DNA from: JAXMHB01 sp046346965
GTDB taxonomy: Bacteria; Pseudomonadota; Gammaproteobacteria; Xanthomonadales; SZUA-5
Length of the DNA stretch: 64,000 bases
Assembly: GCA_046346965.1 (NCBI GenBank)
Contig: JAXMHB010000014.1
Location: 1-64,000, forward strand
Direction of reading: 5' to 3'
The notes under the pieces were generated by a model. It worked only from the letters and a program-made list of their open reading frames with translations, was not told where the DNA came from and searched no databases. Positions 1-7,187 of this stretch are shown piece after piece (the stretch's first letter is position 1; each line of letters starts with the position of its first letter). The position numbers and the translations under genes were made by a program.

Positions 1-930
1 GTCCTCGACCAGCCGAACGATGCGCGCCAGCGTGCTGTCGGCGCCGACTCGCAGCACGCGCAGACGCTGCACGCCCTCGCCATTGATGGCGCCGCCGGTG
101 ACCGCGTCGCCCGGGCCACGCGCCACCGGCAGCGCCTCGCCGGTCAACAGCGACTCATCGTGCAGGCTGTCACCCTCCAGGACCACGCTGTCGGCGGGCA
201 CGCGGGCGCCCGGCAGCAACCGCAGTTCGTCGCCAGGCTGCAGCGACTGGATCGGCAGCGTCTGCCAGTGGCCGTCGCGCCAGACCTCGGCGATCTCCGG
301 CTGCAGCGCCTGCAGTGCGCGGATGGCGGCGCTGGTCTGGCGCTTGGCGCGCGCCTCCAGCGCCTTGCCCAGCAGCACCAGCGTGATCACCACCGCCGAG
401 GCCTCGAAGTACAGCGTGTGGGTCTGGCCGCGCAGCAGATGGTAGACGCTGAGCCCATAGGCGGCGCTGGTCCCGAGCGCCACCAGCTGATCCATGTTGC
501 CGGCGCGATCGCGCAGCGCCTGCCAGCCGGCGCGATAGAAACGCGCCCCCAGCCAGCACTGCACCGGCGTCGCCAGCAGCCATTGCAGCCAGCCGGGCAG
601 CATCGCGTGCACGCCGAAGGGCAGCGCGAGCATCGGCAGCGCCAGCGGTGCGGACAGCAGCGCCGCCCACAGCCAGTCACGCGAGGGCGGCGCGGGCGCG
701 GAGGCGGTGTGCTCAACCAGCGGCGCCGCGCGATAGCCCGCTGCGGCGACCGCCTGCACCAACGCCTCGGTGGCGGTGCCGGGCGCCACGTCGACGCTGG
801 CGATCTCGGTGGCCAGGTTGACGCTGGCCGCCTGCACGCCGGGCACCCGCAACAAGGCGCGTTCCACCCGCGCCACGCAGGCAGCGCAGCTCATCTCGGC
901 GATCTGCAATCGCAGCGTGTCCTCGCTCAT
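1..930 (-). CDS. Copper-type P1B-ATPase, N-terminal part (cut by window edge)
   Basis: This is the N-terminal 310 residues of a heavy-metal translocating P-type ATPase; the rest lies left of the window. Visible parts in order are a heavy-metal-associated (HMA) domain at about residues 5-65 with the metal-binding motif EMSCAAC, hydrophobic helices at about 85-210, and the actuator domain with DESLLTGEALPV, which contains the TGE phosphatase loop. The CPC transport motif and the DKTGT phosphorylation site are outside the window. Members of this family pump Cu(I) out of the cytoplasm, and Cu(I) specificity is inferred from the CxxC HMA domain and from the divergent CopZ-like gene. The ATG at 930 is the first start before the HMA domain. 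Family call confident, metal less so. Confidence 0.9.
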   Translation of the reverse strand, partial: MSEDTLRLQIAEMSCAACVARVERALLRVPGVQAASVNLATEIASVDVAPGTATEALVQAVAAAGYRAAPLVEHTASAPAPPSRDWLWAALLSAPLALPMLALPFGVHAMLPGWLQWLLATPVQCWLGARFYRAGWQALRDRAGNMDQLVALGTSAAYGLSVYHLLRGQTHTLYFEASAVVITLVLLGKALEARAKRQTSAAIRALQALQPEIAEVWRDGHWQTLPIQSLQPGDELRLLPGARVPADSVVLEGDSLHDESLLTGEALPVARGPGDAVTGGAINGEGVQRLRVLRVGADSTLARIVRLVED

Positions 931-1024
931 CGGCGCAGCATCGCACGGCCCGCAGTGATCTGGATCAGTCGGTACGCCACCGGCGTCGGCGATCATGGGC
1001 TTTTCCAGGATCAGGAGCCGGAGC

Positions 1025-1219
1025 ATGGAACTGCAGGTCGAACAGATGAGTTGCCAGCACTGCGTGCGCGCCGTCACTGCGGCCTTGAAGGCGCTGGATG
1101 CGGCTGCCGAGGTGCAGGTCGATCTGGCAGCCGGGCGCGTGCAGGTGCGCGGTGCGCTGGACCCGGCGGCTGCCGCCGCGGCACTGACGGCAGAAGGTTA
1201 CCCGGCGCGGCCGCTCTGA
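1025..1219 (+). CDS. CopZ-like heavy-metal chaperone (single HMA domain)
   Basis: A 64-residue protein consisting of one HMA fold, with the metal-binding motif MSCQHC at residues 8-13 and the usual small beta-alpha-beta-beta-alpha-beta length. Proteins of this kind carry Cu(I) in the cytoplasm to a CopA-type ATPase, and here it is divergent from such an ATPase with about 95 bp between the start codons. I chose the ATG at 1025 because a GGAG lies just upstream and the HMA fold starts there; an in-frame ATG at 995 would add an unlikely basic leader. No clear CueR-type operator could be read in the gap. Metal specificity is inferred from context. Confidence 0.85.
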   Translation: MELQVEQMSCQHCVRAVTAALKALDAAAEVQVDLAAGRVQVRGALDPAAAAAALTAEGYPARPL

Positions 1220-1291
1220 GGCGCGGGCACTACAGCGGGCGAGGCTCGCGGCGCATGCTTGAAGTCCCCGATCTTTGCTCAGGAGCTTGCC

Positions 1292-1747
1292 ATGTGGACG
1301 CTGCCCGCCTGGACTTTGGCCTTGCTGCTCGGCAATACCGCGCCCGAGGCCCCGCCCGCGCCCGCCTATGACGCTGCGCTGGCCGAGCGCCTGGGCGCCG
1401 ACGAGCGCGGCATGCGCTCATACGTCCTTGTCATTCTCAAAACCGGACCGACACCGGTGCCCGAAGGCGCCGAGCGCGACGCCATGTTCGCCGGGCACTT
1501 TGCCAACATCCAGCGTTTGGCCGATGCCGGGCAGCTGGCCGCCGCTGGCCCACTCGACAAGGTCGATGGCTGGCGCGGGATGTTCATCCTGGCGGTCGAC
1601 AGTATCGAGGCGGCCCAGGCGCTGGTCGCCACTGATCCGGTGATCCAGCACGGCGAGATGGTCGCCGAGTACCACACGCTCTACAGCAGCGCAGCGCTGA
1701 TGCTGATCCCGGAAACCCACCGACAGCTCGTCAAGCCGGCCGAGTAG
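1292..1747 (+). CDS. Exported YCII-related (YciI-like) domain protein
   Basis: A 151-residue protein with a hydrophobic N-terminal segment that looks like a signal peptide (about residues 1-20) followed by a YCII-like ferredoxin-fold domain (about 40-140). Features of the fold include YVLVILKTGP at the first strand, a conserved histidine in FAGHFANIQRLADAGQLAAAGP, and a terminal strand HGEMVAEYHTLY. YciI-family proteins are small, mostly cytoplasmic and of poorly defined enzymatic role, so an exported form is less usual. Start ATG 1292 has AGGAG 7 nt upstream; an upstream in-frame ATG at 1259 would bury the signal peptide. Function unknown. Confidence 0.75.
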   Translation: MWTLPAWTLALLLGNTAPEAPPAPAYDAALAERLGADERGMRSYVLVILKTGPTPVPEGAERDAMFAGHFANIQRLADAGQLAAAGPLDKVDGWRGMFILAVDSIEAAQALVATDPVIQHGEMVAEYHTLYSSAALMLIPETHRQLVKPAE

Positions 1748-1778
1748 GGCAATCCAGCCCTCGCGCCGCGCCGGCCGG

Positions 1779-2489
1779 CTACCAGTCGGTGCGGCCGGGG
1801 ATCAGCAGTTTCAGCTCGGCATCCGTGAGGTTGCGCCAGGTGCCGAGCTTCAACGTGCCGAGCTTGATGTTGTCAATGCGCACGCGGCGCAGCTGCGTCA
1901 CCCGATAACCGAAAGCCGCCGACATCAGTCGGATCTGCCGGTTCAGGCCCTGGGTCAGCACGATGCGGAAGCCAAACTTGGCGATGCGCGCGGTCTTGCA
2001 CGGCAGGGTCATGCGGCCGTGGATGCGCACGCCGTTGGCCATGCCGGCCAGGAACTCCGGCGTGACCGGCTTGTTGACGCCGACCAGATACTCCTTCTCG
2101 TGGCGATTCTCGGCGCGCAGGATCTCGTTGACGATATCGCCGTTGCTGGTCAGCAGGATCAGGCCTTCGGAATCCTTGTCGAGGCGTCCGATCGGAAAGA
2201 TGCGCTGCTCATGGCCGACAAACTCGACGATATTCCCCGACACCGAGTCCTCGGTGGTGCAGGTCACGCCCACCGGCTTGTTCAGCGCGATGTACACATG
2301 CCGTCGCCCGCGCTTCTTCGGCCGCACCTTCAGCGTCGCGCCGTCAACGCGCACCTCGTCGCCCTCCAGGATCTCCATGCCCAGATCCGCGACCTCACCA
2401 TTGACCGTCACCCGACCCTGCTCGATGAGCTCATCCGCCTCGCGCCGCGAGCAGTAGCCGGTTTCGCTGATGTGCTTGTTGAGACGCAT
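1779..2489 (-). CDS. rluF: 23S rRNA pseudouridine(2604) synthase RluF
   Basis: A 236-residue RsuA/RluB/E/F-family pseudouridine synthase. An S4 RNA-binding domain (residues 1-60, RLNKHISETGYCSRREADELI) is followed by the catalytic domain with GRLDKDSEGLILLT, where the aspartate of GRLD is the family's nucleophile, and then the motif LTQGLNRQIRLM. Side-by-side recall of E. coli RluF shows the same run of motifs (ALNKPVG, NIVEFV, FPIGRLDKDS, HEKEYLV), so RluF is a better match than RsuA or RluB. E. coli RluF is longer (about 290 residues) because of a basic C-terminal tail that is absent here. The enzyme would isomerise U2604 in 23S rRNA. The gene appears to be monocistronic. Confidence 0.88.
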   Translation of the reverse strand: MRLNKHISETGYCSRREADELIEQGRVTVNGEVADLGMEILEGDEVRVDGATLKVRPKKRGRRHVYIALNKPVGVTCTTEDSVSGNIVEFVGHEQRIFPIGRLDKDSEGLILLTSNGDIVNEILRAENRHEKEYLVGVNKPVTPEFLAGMANGVRIHGRMTLPCKTARIAKFGFRIVLTQGLNRQIRLMSAAFGYRVTQLRRVRIDNIKLGTLKLGTWRNLTDAELKLLIPGRTDW

Positions 2490-2752
2490 GGGGACTGACC
2501 AGTAGACGGCTGCGGATTGTAGGGGAGAACCGCCAGCCCGGCACGCAGCTAAGGAGGGCGCCGGTCCCCGGCGCCGGGGGCGGTGCTGCGGCTGGATGGA
2601 CGGCGCAGTGCCCAGGTGGGCGCCGGTTCTCCGGCGCTGGACTGGCCTTGGGATCCAAGATTCGCCGCAAGCGCATCGCTTCGCGGCTGGACGTGACCGG
2701 TCCGAGCGCTGAAGCCGCCCACACCGCCGAGGAGGGCGCCGGTACTTGCCGC

Positions 2753-3147
2753 GCGCCTGACAGTCACCCGCATGAGTTTCCGAGGGAGTGCTTGGGAAGC
2801 TCTGATCAAGTCTCGTGAGCCGCGTTGCGAGTCAGAATCGTCTGCCGCTAGGCGCGGTCCGCAGGGCATAGCCGGGCTCTCTGGCCGAGGACCGGAACGA
2901 CGCGGCGGACGATTCTGGCCGCAACCCTTCGGGACGGGGCTGAATCGGCCTCCAGCGTCGTCAGTCGCCTCGGCCAGAGAGCTGGCTATGCCCTTCGGCG
3001 ACTTCCTTGCCGGAGACCGATTCAGCCGCCGTCGCGGCCACGATACTTGATCAGAGCTTCCCTTGGGCGCTGATCTGGGCTCGGTGAGGCGCTCGGCCCG
3101 CAATGCTCAGCGCGTGACAGTCGGCGGCATCACTTTCCGAGGGAGTG
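2753..3147. repeat. Long imperfect palindrome bounded by short direct repeats
   Basis: The 18-bp arm GGGAAGCTCTGATCAAGT at 2794-2811 is perfectly inverted at 3045-3062, and the pairing extends over a further TCGTG/CACGA after one mismatch. A second inner pair (around 2865-2890 versus 2970-2995) carries GCTCTCTGGCCGAGG and its complement. The element is flanked by directly repeated DNA ending in TTTCCGAGGGAGTG (2777-2790 and 3134-3147), each preceded by GACAGTC. The layout resembles a MITE or a dispersed palindromic repeat; a transcript would fold into a long hairpin. No gene is visible inside. Confidence 0.65.
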
Positions 3148-3242
3148 ATTGCGCGTCGATCTGGACACACCGAGCGCACGACTTGCGCACGGGTACGTCC
3201 CCTTTTTGCGGTACTGAAATGGACTCGGTCCTCCTTGAATAT

Positions 3243-3266
3243 GCACCCAAAGGGTGCGCTTTTTTA
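3243..3266 (+). terminator. Intrinsic terminator just upstream of the next gene
   Basis: GCACCC at 3243-3248, loop AAA, GGGTGC at 3252-3257, then GC followed by six T. This is a textbook rho-independent terminator shape. It ends only about 20 nt before the start codon of the next gene, so it either ends transcription from the left or acts as an attenuator in that gene's leader. Confidence 0.65.
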
Positions 3267-3290
3267 TTGAACCCCTGTTCGGAGATGATG

Positions 3291-4307
3291 ATGAAACACG
3301 GAATGAAAATGGTGGCAAGCGGTGTATTGGCTGTACTGATGGCCGCCACGGCCAGCGCGGACGTCGGCGAGGTGCGTGATGTCGCGGTGTTGTGGCAGAC
3401 GCGCCAAAATGCCGTGACCGACAATTTCTACACCACCCAGGTGTGGCAGCGCGATGCCTCGCTGACCTGCTGCGGTTATGTCACGGTAGGCCCGGCGGCC
3501 TACGTGTTCGCCTCTGAAACCCCGTGGCGCAACAATCTGGAGCCGCTGCGGCGCTTTTACAAGGGCGCGCCCACCACCGAGCACTTCTATTCGATCGAAG
3601 GTTTCGAGATCAATTTCGTCCTCGCCAACGGCTACATTGAAGAGAACAAGGAAGGCGCGGTATTTCGCCAGCCGACCAATGGCTTGGTGCCTTTCCATCG
3701 CCTGAACCGATATGATCCGGCGACGCGGGACTTGCAGCATTTCTACACGACCAGCAGCTCGTTGAAGTCCTCCTACGAGCAGCAGGGATGGAGTTATGAC
3801 GGCCCGACCGGGTACGTGTTCAACTATCGCTCGCCGATCACGAGTGGAAAAGCCGGTCTGGACGTCGTTGGGCGCCTGTACGTGGTGGCGCCTGCCGCCG
3901 TCGACAGCCAGCTTCCAGTGCAGATCCAGGGCAAGTGCGGTGGCACCATGGAAGTCCAGGTGGGCACGCAGAAGCGGACGCTGACGGCTGCCAACTTCTC
4001 CTACAGCGCCATGCCGCCGGGCTTCTTCAGCTATGGCTGCTGGAGCTACGTCGATATCAATCTGCCGACCGGTTCGAGCACCATCAACATGACCCACACC
4101 GGCTTCGCGGCGGAGATCCGCCAGGCCACGAGCAGCTATTGGACGCTGATCCCGGCGGGTTCGAGCAGCGTGACGCTGTGGAAGACGGTCGGCGCTGCGG
4201 CCAAGGAAGCGAGCTTCGATTACGTTAGCGATCCGGTGCCGCCGGTGGCCACCCCTGGCCAGCAATACGATGCAATGGATAAGTTCACCCGCGCGCTGCA
4301 AGACTGA
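3291..4307 (+). CDS. Secreted protein with DUF5648-like HFYT repeats
   Basis: A 338-residue protein with a signal peptide (about residues 1-20, ending ATASA before DVGE). Residues about 75-175 hold two copies of a motif seen in DUF5648 domains: RRFYKGAPTTEHFYS...GYIEENKEGAVF and HRLNRYDPATRDLQHFYT...GWSYDGPTGYVF. The C-terminal half (about 190-320) is a beta-rich region with KCGGTMEVQV and GYCWSYVD-like segments that I do not recognise. DUF5648 repeats occur in secreted hydrolases and adhesins and probably bind a surface ligand; no catalytic residues are visible. Start: ATGs lie at 3285, 3288, 3291 and 3303; 3291 has the best spacing from GGAG (3281-3284). Confidence 0.7.
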   Translation: MKHGMKMVASGVLAVLMAATASADVGEVRDVAVLWQTRQNAVTDNFYTTQVWQRDASLTCCGYVTVGPAAYVFASETPWRNNLEPLRRFYKGAPTTEHFYSIEGFEINFVLANGYIEENKEGAVFRQPTNGLVPFHRLNRYDPATRDLQHFYTTSSSLKSSYEQQGWSYDGPTGYVFNYRSPITSGKAGLDVVGRLYVVAPAAVDSQLPVQIQGKCGGTMEVQVGTQKRTLTAANFSYSAMPPGFFSYGCWSYVDINLPTGSSTINMTHTGFAAEIRQATSSYWTLIPAGSSSVTLWKTVGAAAKEASFDYVSDPVPPVATPGQQYDAMDKFTRALQD

Positions 4308-4724
4308 TACGCGCATGTCCAGTCCGGCGTGGCCGGACTGGACGATTGGCCGAGGGGTTATGCGCTTCGCTTGGTCGATACGATCGGGCGCATAGAACGC
4401 AATCGGACACGCTTTGGGCGGCAGTGGACGCGCGGCCTGATCATGGACCGCGCCAGTCTGGCGCTGATCAGAAGCTGTCCGGTCCATGGCGTCGCGCGGG
4501 GCGCCAGCGATCAGAGTTTGGGCGACGCCGAGAGCCAGCAGTGAGCTCCACAGTTCCTCAACGGTCCTGGCGCGGCCGCTGGTGTGTCCGTCGAGTCGCG
4601 ATGCAAACGACCGCGCGCAGCTGCCCGCTGACTGCCCGAACGCCGCCAAACGCTGTCAGGTGCTGGTCCCGGTCCGCCCGCATTCGCCCCTAGATTGCAC
4701 ATACCGTCATCATGGATCACTGGC
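4308..4724. other. Intergenic stretch with hairpins, no gene recognised
   Basis: A 12-bp stem with a 3-nt loop (4317-4343, GTCCAGTCCGGC and its complement) sits right after the stop of the upstream gene and is probably its terminator, although it has no T-run. A nested hairpin at 4442-4488 pairs CATGGACCG with CGGTCCATG and CGCCAG with CTGGCG. Short open frames here have no start signals or recognisable motifs. Confidence 0.5.
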
Positions 4725-5258
4725 ATGCGCATCGTCCTCCTGCTTCTGCTGATGTCCCTGCATGGACTCGGCTATGCCGACACCTGGGTCGAGGTGCGGG
4801 GAGACGCCCGCCTGTGTGCGCACGAGGCAAGCACCACGGGTGCCTACTGCTACCAGTGGCAACTGCGCGCCGACCCGAGCTTGAGCTTCGTGGCCACCGG
4901 ACATGAAGACGGCGGCGAGATGGCGCTGTATCAACGTGCGCCCGATGGCCGCATGGTGATGCTCGCGGCGGTGTATCCGGCGATGGACGATAGCAGTCGA
5001 CCGGGTCAGCAGTATTGGGGATACGCCTGGGACCTGGATGGCGTGGTTACGGACGAAAATGGCGAGCTGTTGGTGGCGCTCGATCATGACGACGTCAGCG
5101 ACAGTCCGGTCACAGCGCCGGCGTGGCAAAAGCGCGTACCCTTCGTACGTTTCAGCGGCCACGTCACGCAAGTCGATATGAAGGTGCAGCCGCTCAAGTA
5201 CACGCGCATGTCGGCGACCGAGCTGGCGGCAGCCGTGCGGAAGTCGTCGGGACCGTAG
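4725..5258 (+). CDS. Hypothetical secreted protein
   Basis: A 177-residue protein of unknown function. Residues 1-18 (MRIVLLLLLMSLHGLGYA) form a clear signal peptide. The mature part is acidic and beta-rich, with three cysteines near its N-terminus (LCAHE and AYCYQW) that could form disulfides, an invariant-looking QQYWGYAWDLDGVV stretch and a basic C-terminus. No catalytic motif was recognised. I used ATG 4725 because it begins the hydrophobic segment; a TTG at 4695 would add ten polar residues. The neighbour on the right is convergent. Confidence 0.6.
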   Translation: MRIVLLLLLMSLHGLGYADTWVEVRGDARLCAHEASTTGAYCYQWQLRADPSLSFVATGHEDGGEMALYQRAPDGRMVMLAAVYPAMDDSSRPGQQYWGYAWDLDGVVTDENGELLVALDHDDVSDSPVTAPAWQKRVPFVRFSGHVTQVDMKVQPLKYTRMSATELAAAVRKSSGP

Positions 5259-5356
5259 TTCAGTTGGCCCGAGATCCATATCAACAGGTACTTGTCCGCC
5301 TCAACGGCCTTCAGATAGCGCTGAGCCAGATGACTGTTGTCTCAGATGCGATCGCA

Positions 5357-6454
5357 TCATGGCGCCATCGCTCCTGGGCAGCTAGCGGTCTTGAAGTACC
5401 ATTCACCGCCACGAGCTTCAGCGATGACTTCGCGGGGCGGAGTCCGGTCGCATTTGCCGCAGGTGGTACAAGCGCGCCGAATCGCTGGAATCTTCAGAAA
5501 CACTTCACGCGGCCGACGTTTTGCTGCGCGATCGCTTCGCACCCAGAGGACGTTCTGGTTCGCGCCCATTGCGTCAATAGCTGCGTACGCGCCGGCGTTC
5601 TTCTCAGATCCGTGATGCGGAGCCGTCGCCAATAGTGCGCCGGTGCCAAGAGGCAGTTTCGTTATGCCAGCCAAATCCGAGTCTGAACAAAAAAGAACTC
5701 TGGCTCCACATTTTGACTCTCCGGCAAACACCAGCGCCTCGCGGTTTACTCTAGTAAGACGTAGCCATGCCAGATTGGCCTTGGACTTCGCCACTTTCGC
5801 TGTTTCCGCCGAATTCACCGGCTTCAGCCGGTCCAGACCTCCGTTCGGAGGCTTGCCGTATTCGAACCACCTAAGCTCGGCGCCAGCCTCAAGTGCCGCT
5901 CGCACAAGCCCCCAGATTCGGGACAGCGTAAATTGAGAATCCAGCCAAAGGGGCGGCCAGCGCTTAACGAACCACGTTTCCATGATCAGCCCCTCAATGA
6001 CCCTGCCAAGATCAGGGCTCTCCATTATTGCTTCTTCAAGCGCACTGGTGTCGACCAGGTCAGTAGTCCCAGAGTTTGGGCGGTCGAGTTCGGATTCTTG
6101 TTCAAGATTCGTCAGGTTGGATTCTATGCATTCTCTCGCCAGATTATGAAGCGCCGTAATTGGATCCTGAATGAGGTCATGCAATCCATTTCCCCAGCGC
6201 GAGGGGACCCAAACGGTTCCGATTCGGATTCGTGGATTCCTAAGTATTGCTAAGAGACCATCCACGTGATCGGCATCTGCATGGGTGCAGATTGCGACGT
6301 CAATCTTCTGGATACTTCGCGCTTCTATTTCGTGGTTCGCTTGGAGTTTATTTTGCCCGCCGTCAACAAGGGTGGTCCTCCCCCCGTCCTGCCAGAGAAA
6401 GGCATCGCCAGTGCCGACGGGCAACGCAGTGAGTCGACTTGGTTGTCGCTCCAT
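5357..6454 (-). CDS. ComEC-like MBL-fold metallo-hydrolase
   Basis: A 365-residue soluble metallo-beta-lactamase-fold protein. The metal motif is THADADHVDG (His58, Asp60, Asp62, His63), the HxDxDH form found in the hydrolase domain of ComEC/Rec2 and its stand-alone relatives. Further C-terminal metal-site candidates are VLFCSDSD and TAPHHGSEKN. A C-terminal cysteine cluster (CTTCGKCD) could bind zinc. It has neither a signal peptide nor the ComEC membrane domain. Family members are nucleases or phosphodiesterases, some in defence or resistance cassettes, but no partner gene is adjacent. The gene is visibly less GC-rich than its neighbours, which suggests acquisition by transfer. Exact substrate unknown. 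Confidence 0.72.
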   Translation of the reverse strand: MERQPSRLTALPVGTGDAFLWQDGGRTTLVDGGQNKLQANHEIEARSIQKIDVAICTHADADHVDGLLAILRNPRIRIGTVWVPSRWGNGLHDLIQDPITALHNLARECIESNLTNLEQESELDRPNSGTTDLVDTSALEEAIMESPDLGRVIEGLIMETWFVKRWPPLWLDSQFTLSRIWGLVRAALEAGAELRWFEYGKPPNGGLDRLKPVNSAETAKVAKSKANLAWLRLTRVNREALVFAGESKCGARVLFCSDSDLAGITKLPLGTGALLATAPHHGSEKNAGAYAAIDAMGANQNVLWVRSDRAAKRRPREVFLKIPAIRRACTTCGKCDRTPPREVIAEARGGEWYFKTASCPGAMAP

Positions 6455-6544
6455 TTGGCTATCTGTCCTTCCGACGACTTAATCTGATGAGAGCGTCGTC
6501 CGAGCGGTGCTACCGCGTGCCCTCGTGTCCTCGTCCCCCTTGCT

Positions 6545-7093
6545 TCACCCCTCCCAAGCCCTCCGCTTCTCCTCCCATCCCGCCCATCCCAGCTGCCGCA
6601 GCACGTCGATATTGCGCTGGTAGATGGCATCCGGGTCGTCGAGTTGGGCGACGGCGCGTTCGATGCTGGCTTCGCGGATTAAGTGCAGTGTGGGATAGGG
6701 CGAGCGGTTGGTGCAGTTTTCCACGGCGTTTTCGTCGGCGTCGCCGAATTCGAAGTCGGGGTGGAAGCTGGCGACCTGGAGTTCGCCGGTGAGGCCCAGC
6801 GCTTCGACGGTGGCTTCGGCAATCTCCTGGAAATCGTTGAAGGCGTAGAAATCCGCCAGCACCTGCGGATGGATCAATAGCGTGGTTTCGATCTCTTCGG
6901 GCGGGGCGGCGGCGAGCAGTCCGAGTTCCTCGGCGAGATCGGCGACGAGTTCGTCTTCCGTGCTGGCCGCGCTGACGCGGTAGCGGATGCGCTGCTTGAT
7001 CGCCGGGGCGCGGGCGAAGGGGCAGAGATTGAGGCCGATGACGGCGTGTTCCAGCCAGGCGCGGGTGCGCCGCTCGACGAGTTCGGGGTCCAT
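6545..7093 (-). CDS. DUF1415 family protein
   Basis: A 182-residue cytoplasmic protein that fits the DUF1415 family in length and motifs: AWLEHAVIGLNLCPFARAP near the N-terminus, IRYRVS, TLLIHPQVLADFYAFNDF, and FHPDFEFGD followed by NRSPYPTLHLIRE. The family is common in proteobacteria and its function is not established. The ATG at 7093 starts the conserved region; a longer reading to 7189 adds an unconserved leader. The gene is divergent from the kinase gene that starts at 7188, with a 94-bp shared promoter region. Confidence 0.85.
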   Translation of the reverse strand: MDPELVERRTRAWLEHAVIGLNLCPFARAPAIKQRIRYRVSAASTEDELVADLAEELGLLAAAPPEEIETTLLIHPQVLADFYAFNDFQEIAEATVEALGLTGELQVASFHPDFEFGDADENAVENCTNRSPYPTLHLIREASIERAVAQLDDPDAIYQRNIDVLRQLGWAGWEEKRRAWEG

Positions 7094-7187
7094 CGACAGG
7101 GTTTCATGGCGCGGGGTCTGCAGTATCGCCGATGCGCACGCTGCGGGTGACTGGCATGATGGCGCCACCCTGGCTCGGGGACTTCCC

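Larger units (their letters stand above)
2490..3284. repeat. Gene-poor gap with REP-like palindromes and a large imperfect inverted repeat
   Basis: No convincing gene. The left part (about 2553-2745) has three units built on GGGCGCCGGT; the first two (2553-2575 and 2618-2637) complete a CCGGCGC palindrome, the third (about 2730-2745) only partly. The right part (2753-3147) is a palindromic element described separately. The few open frames here change frame across the repeats and have no ribosome-binding site. Confidence 0.6.

Noticed and set aside
3264..4649. A 461-residue minus-strand frame opposite the DUF5648-like gene
   Set aside because: No motif, no start signal; the plus-strand frame has a signal peptide and recognisable repeats.
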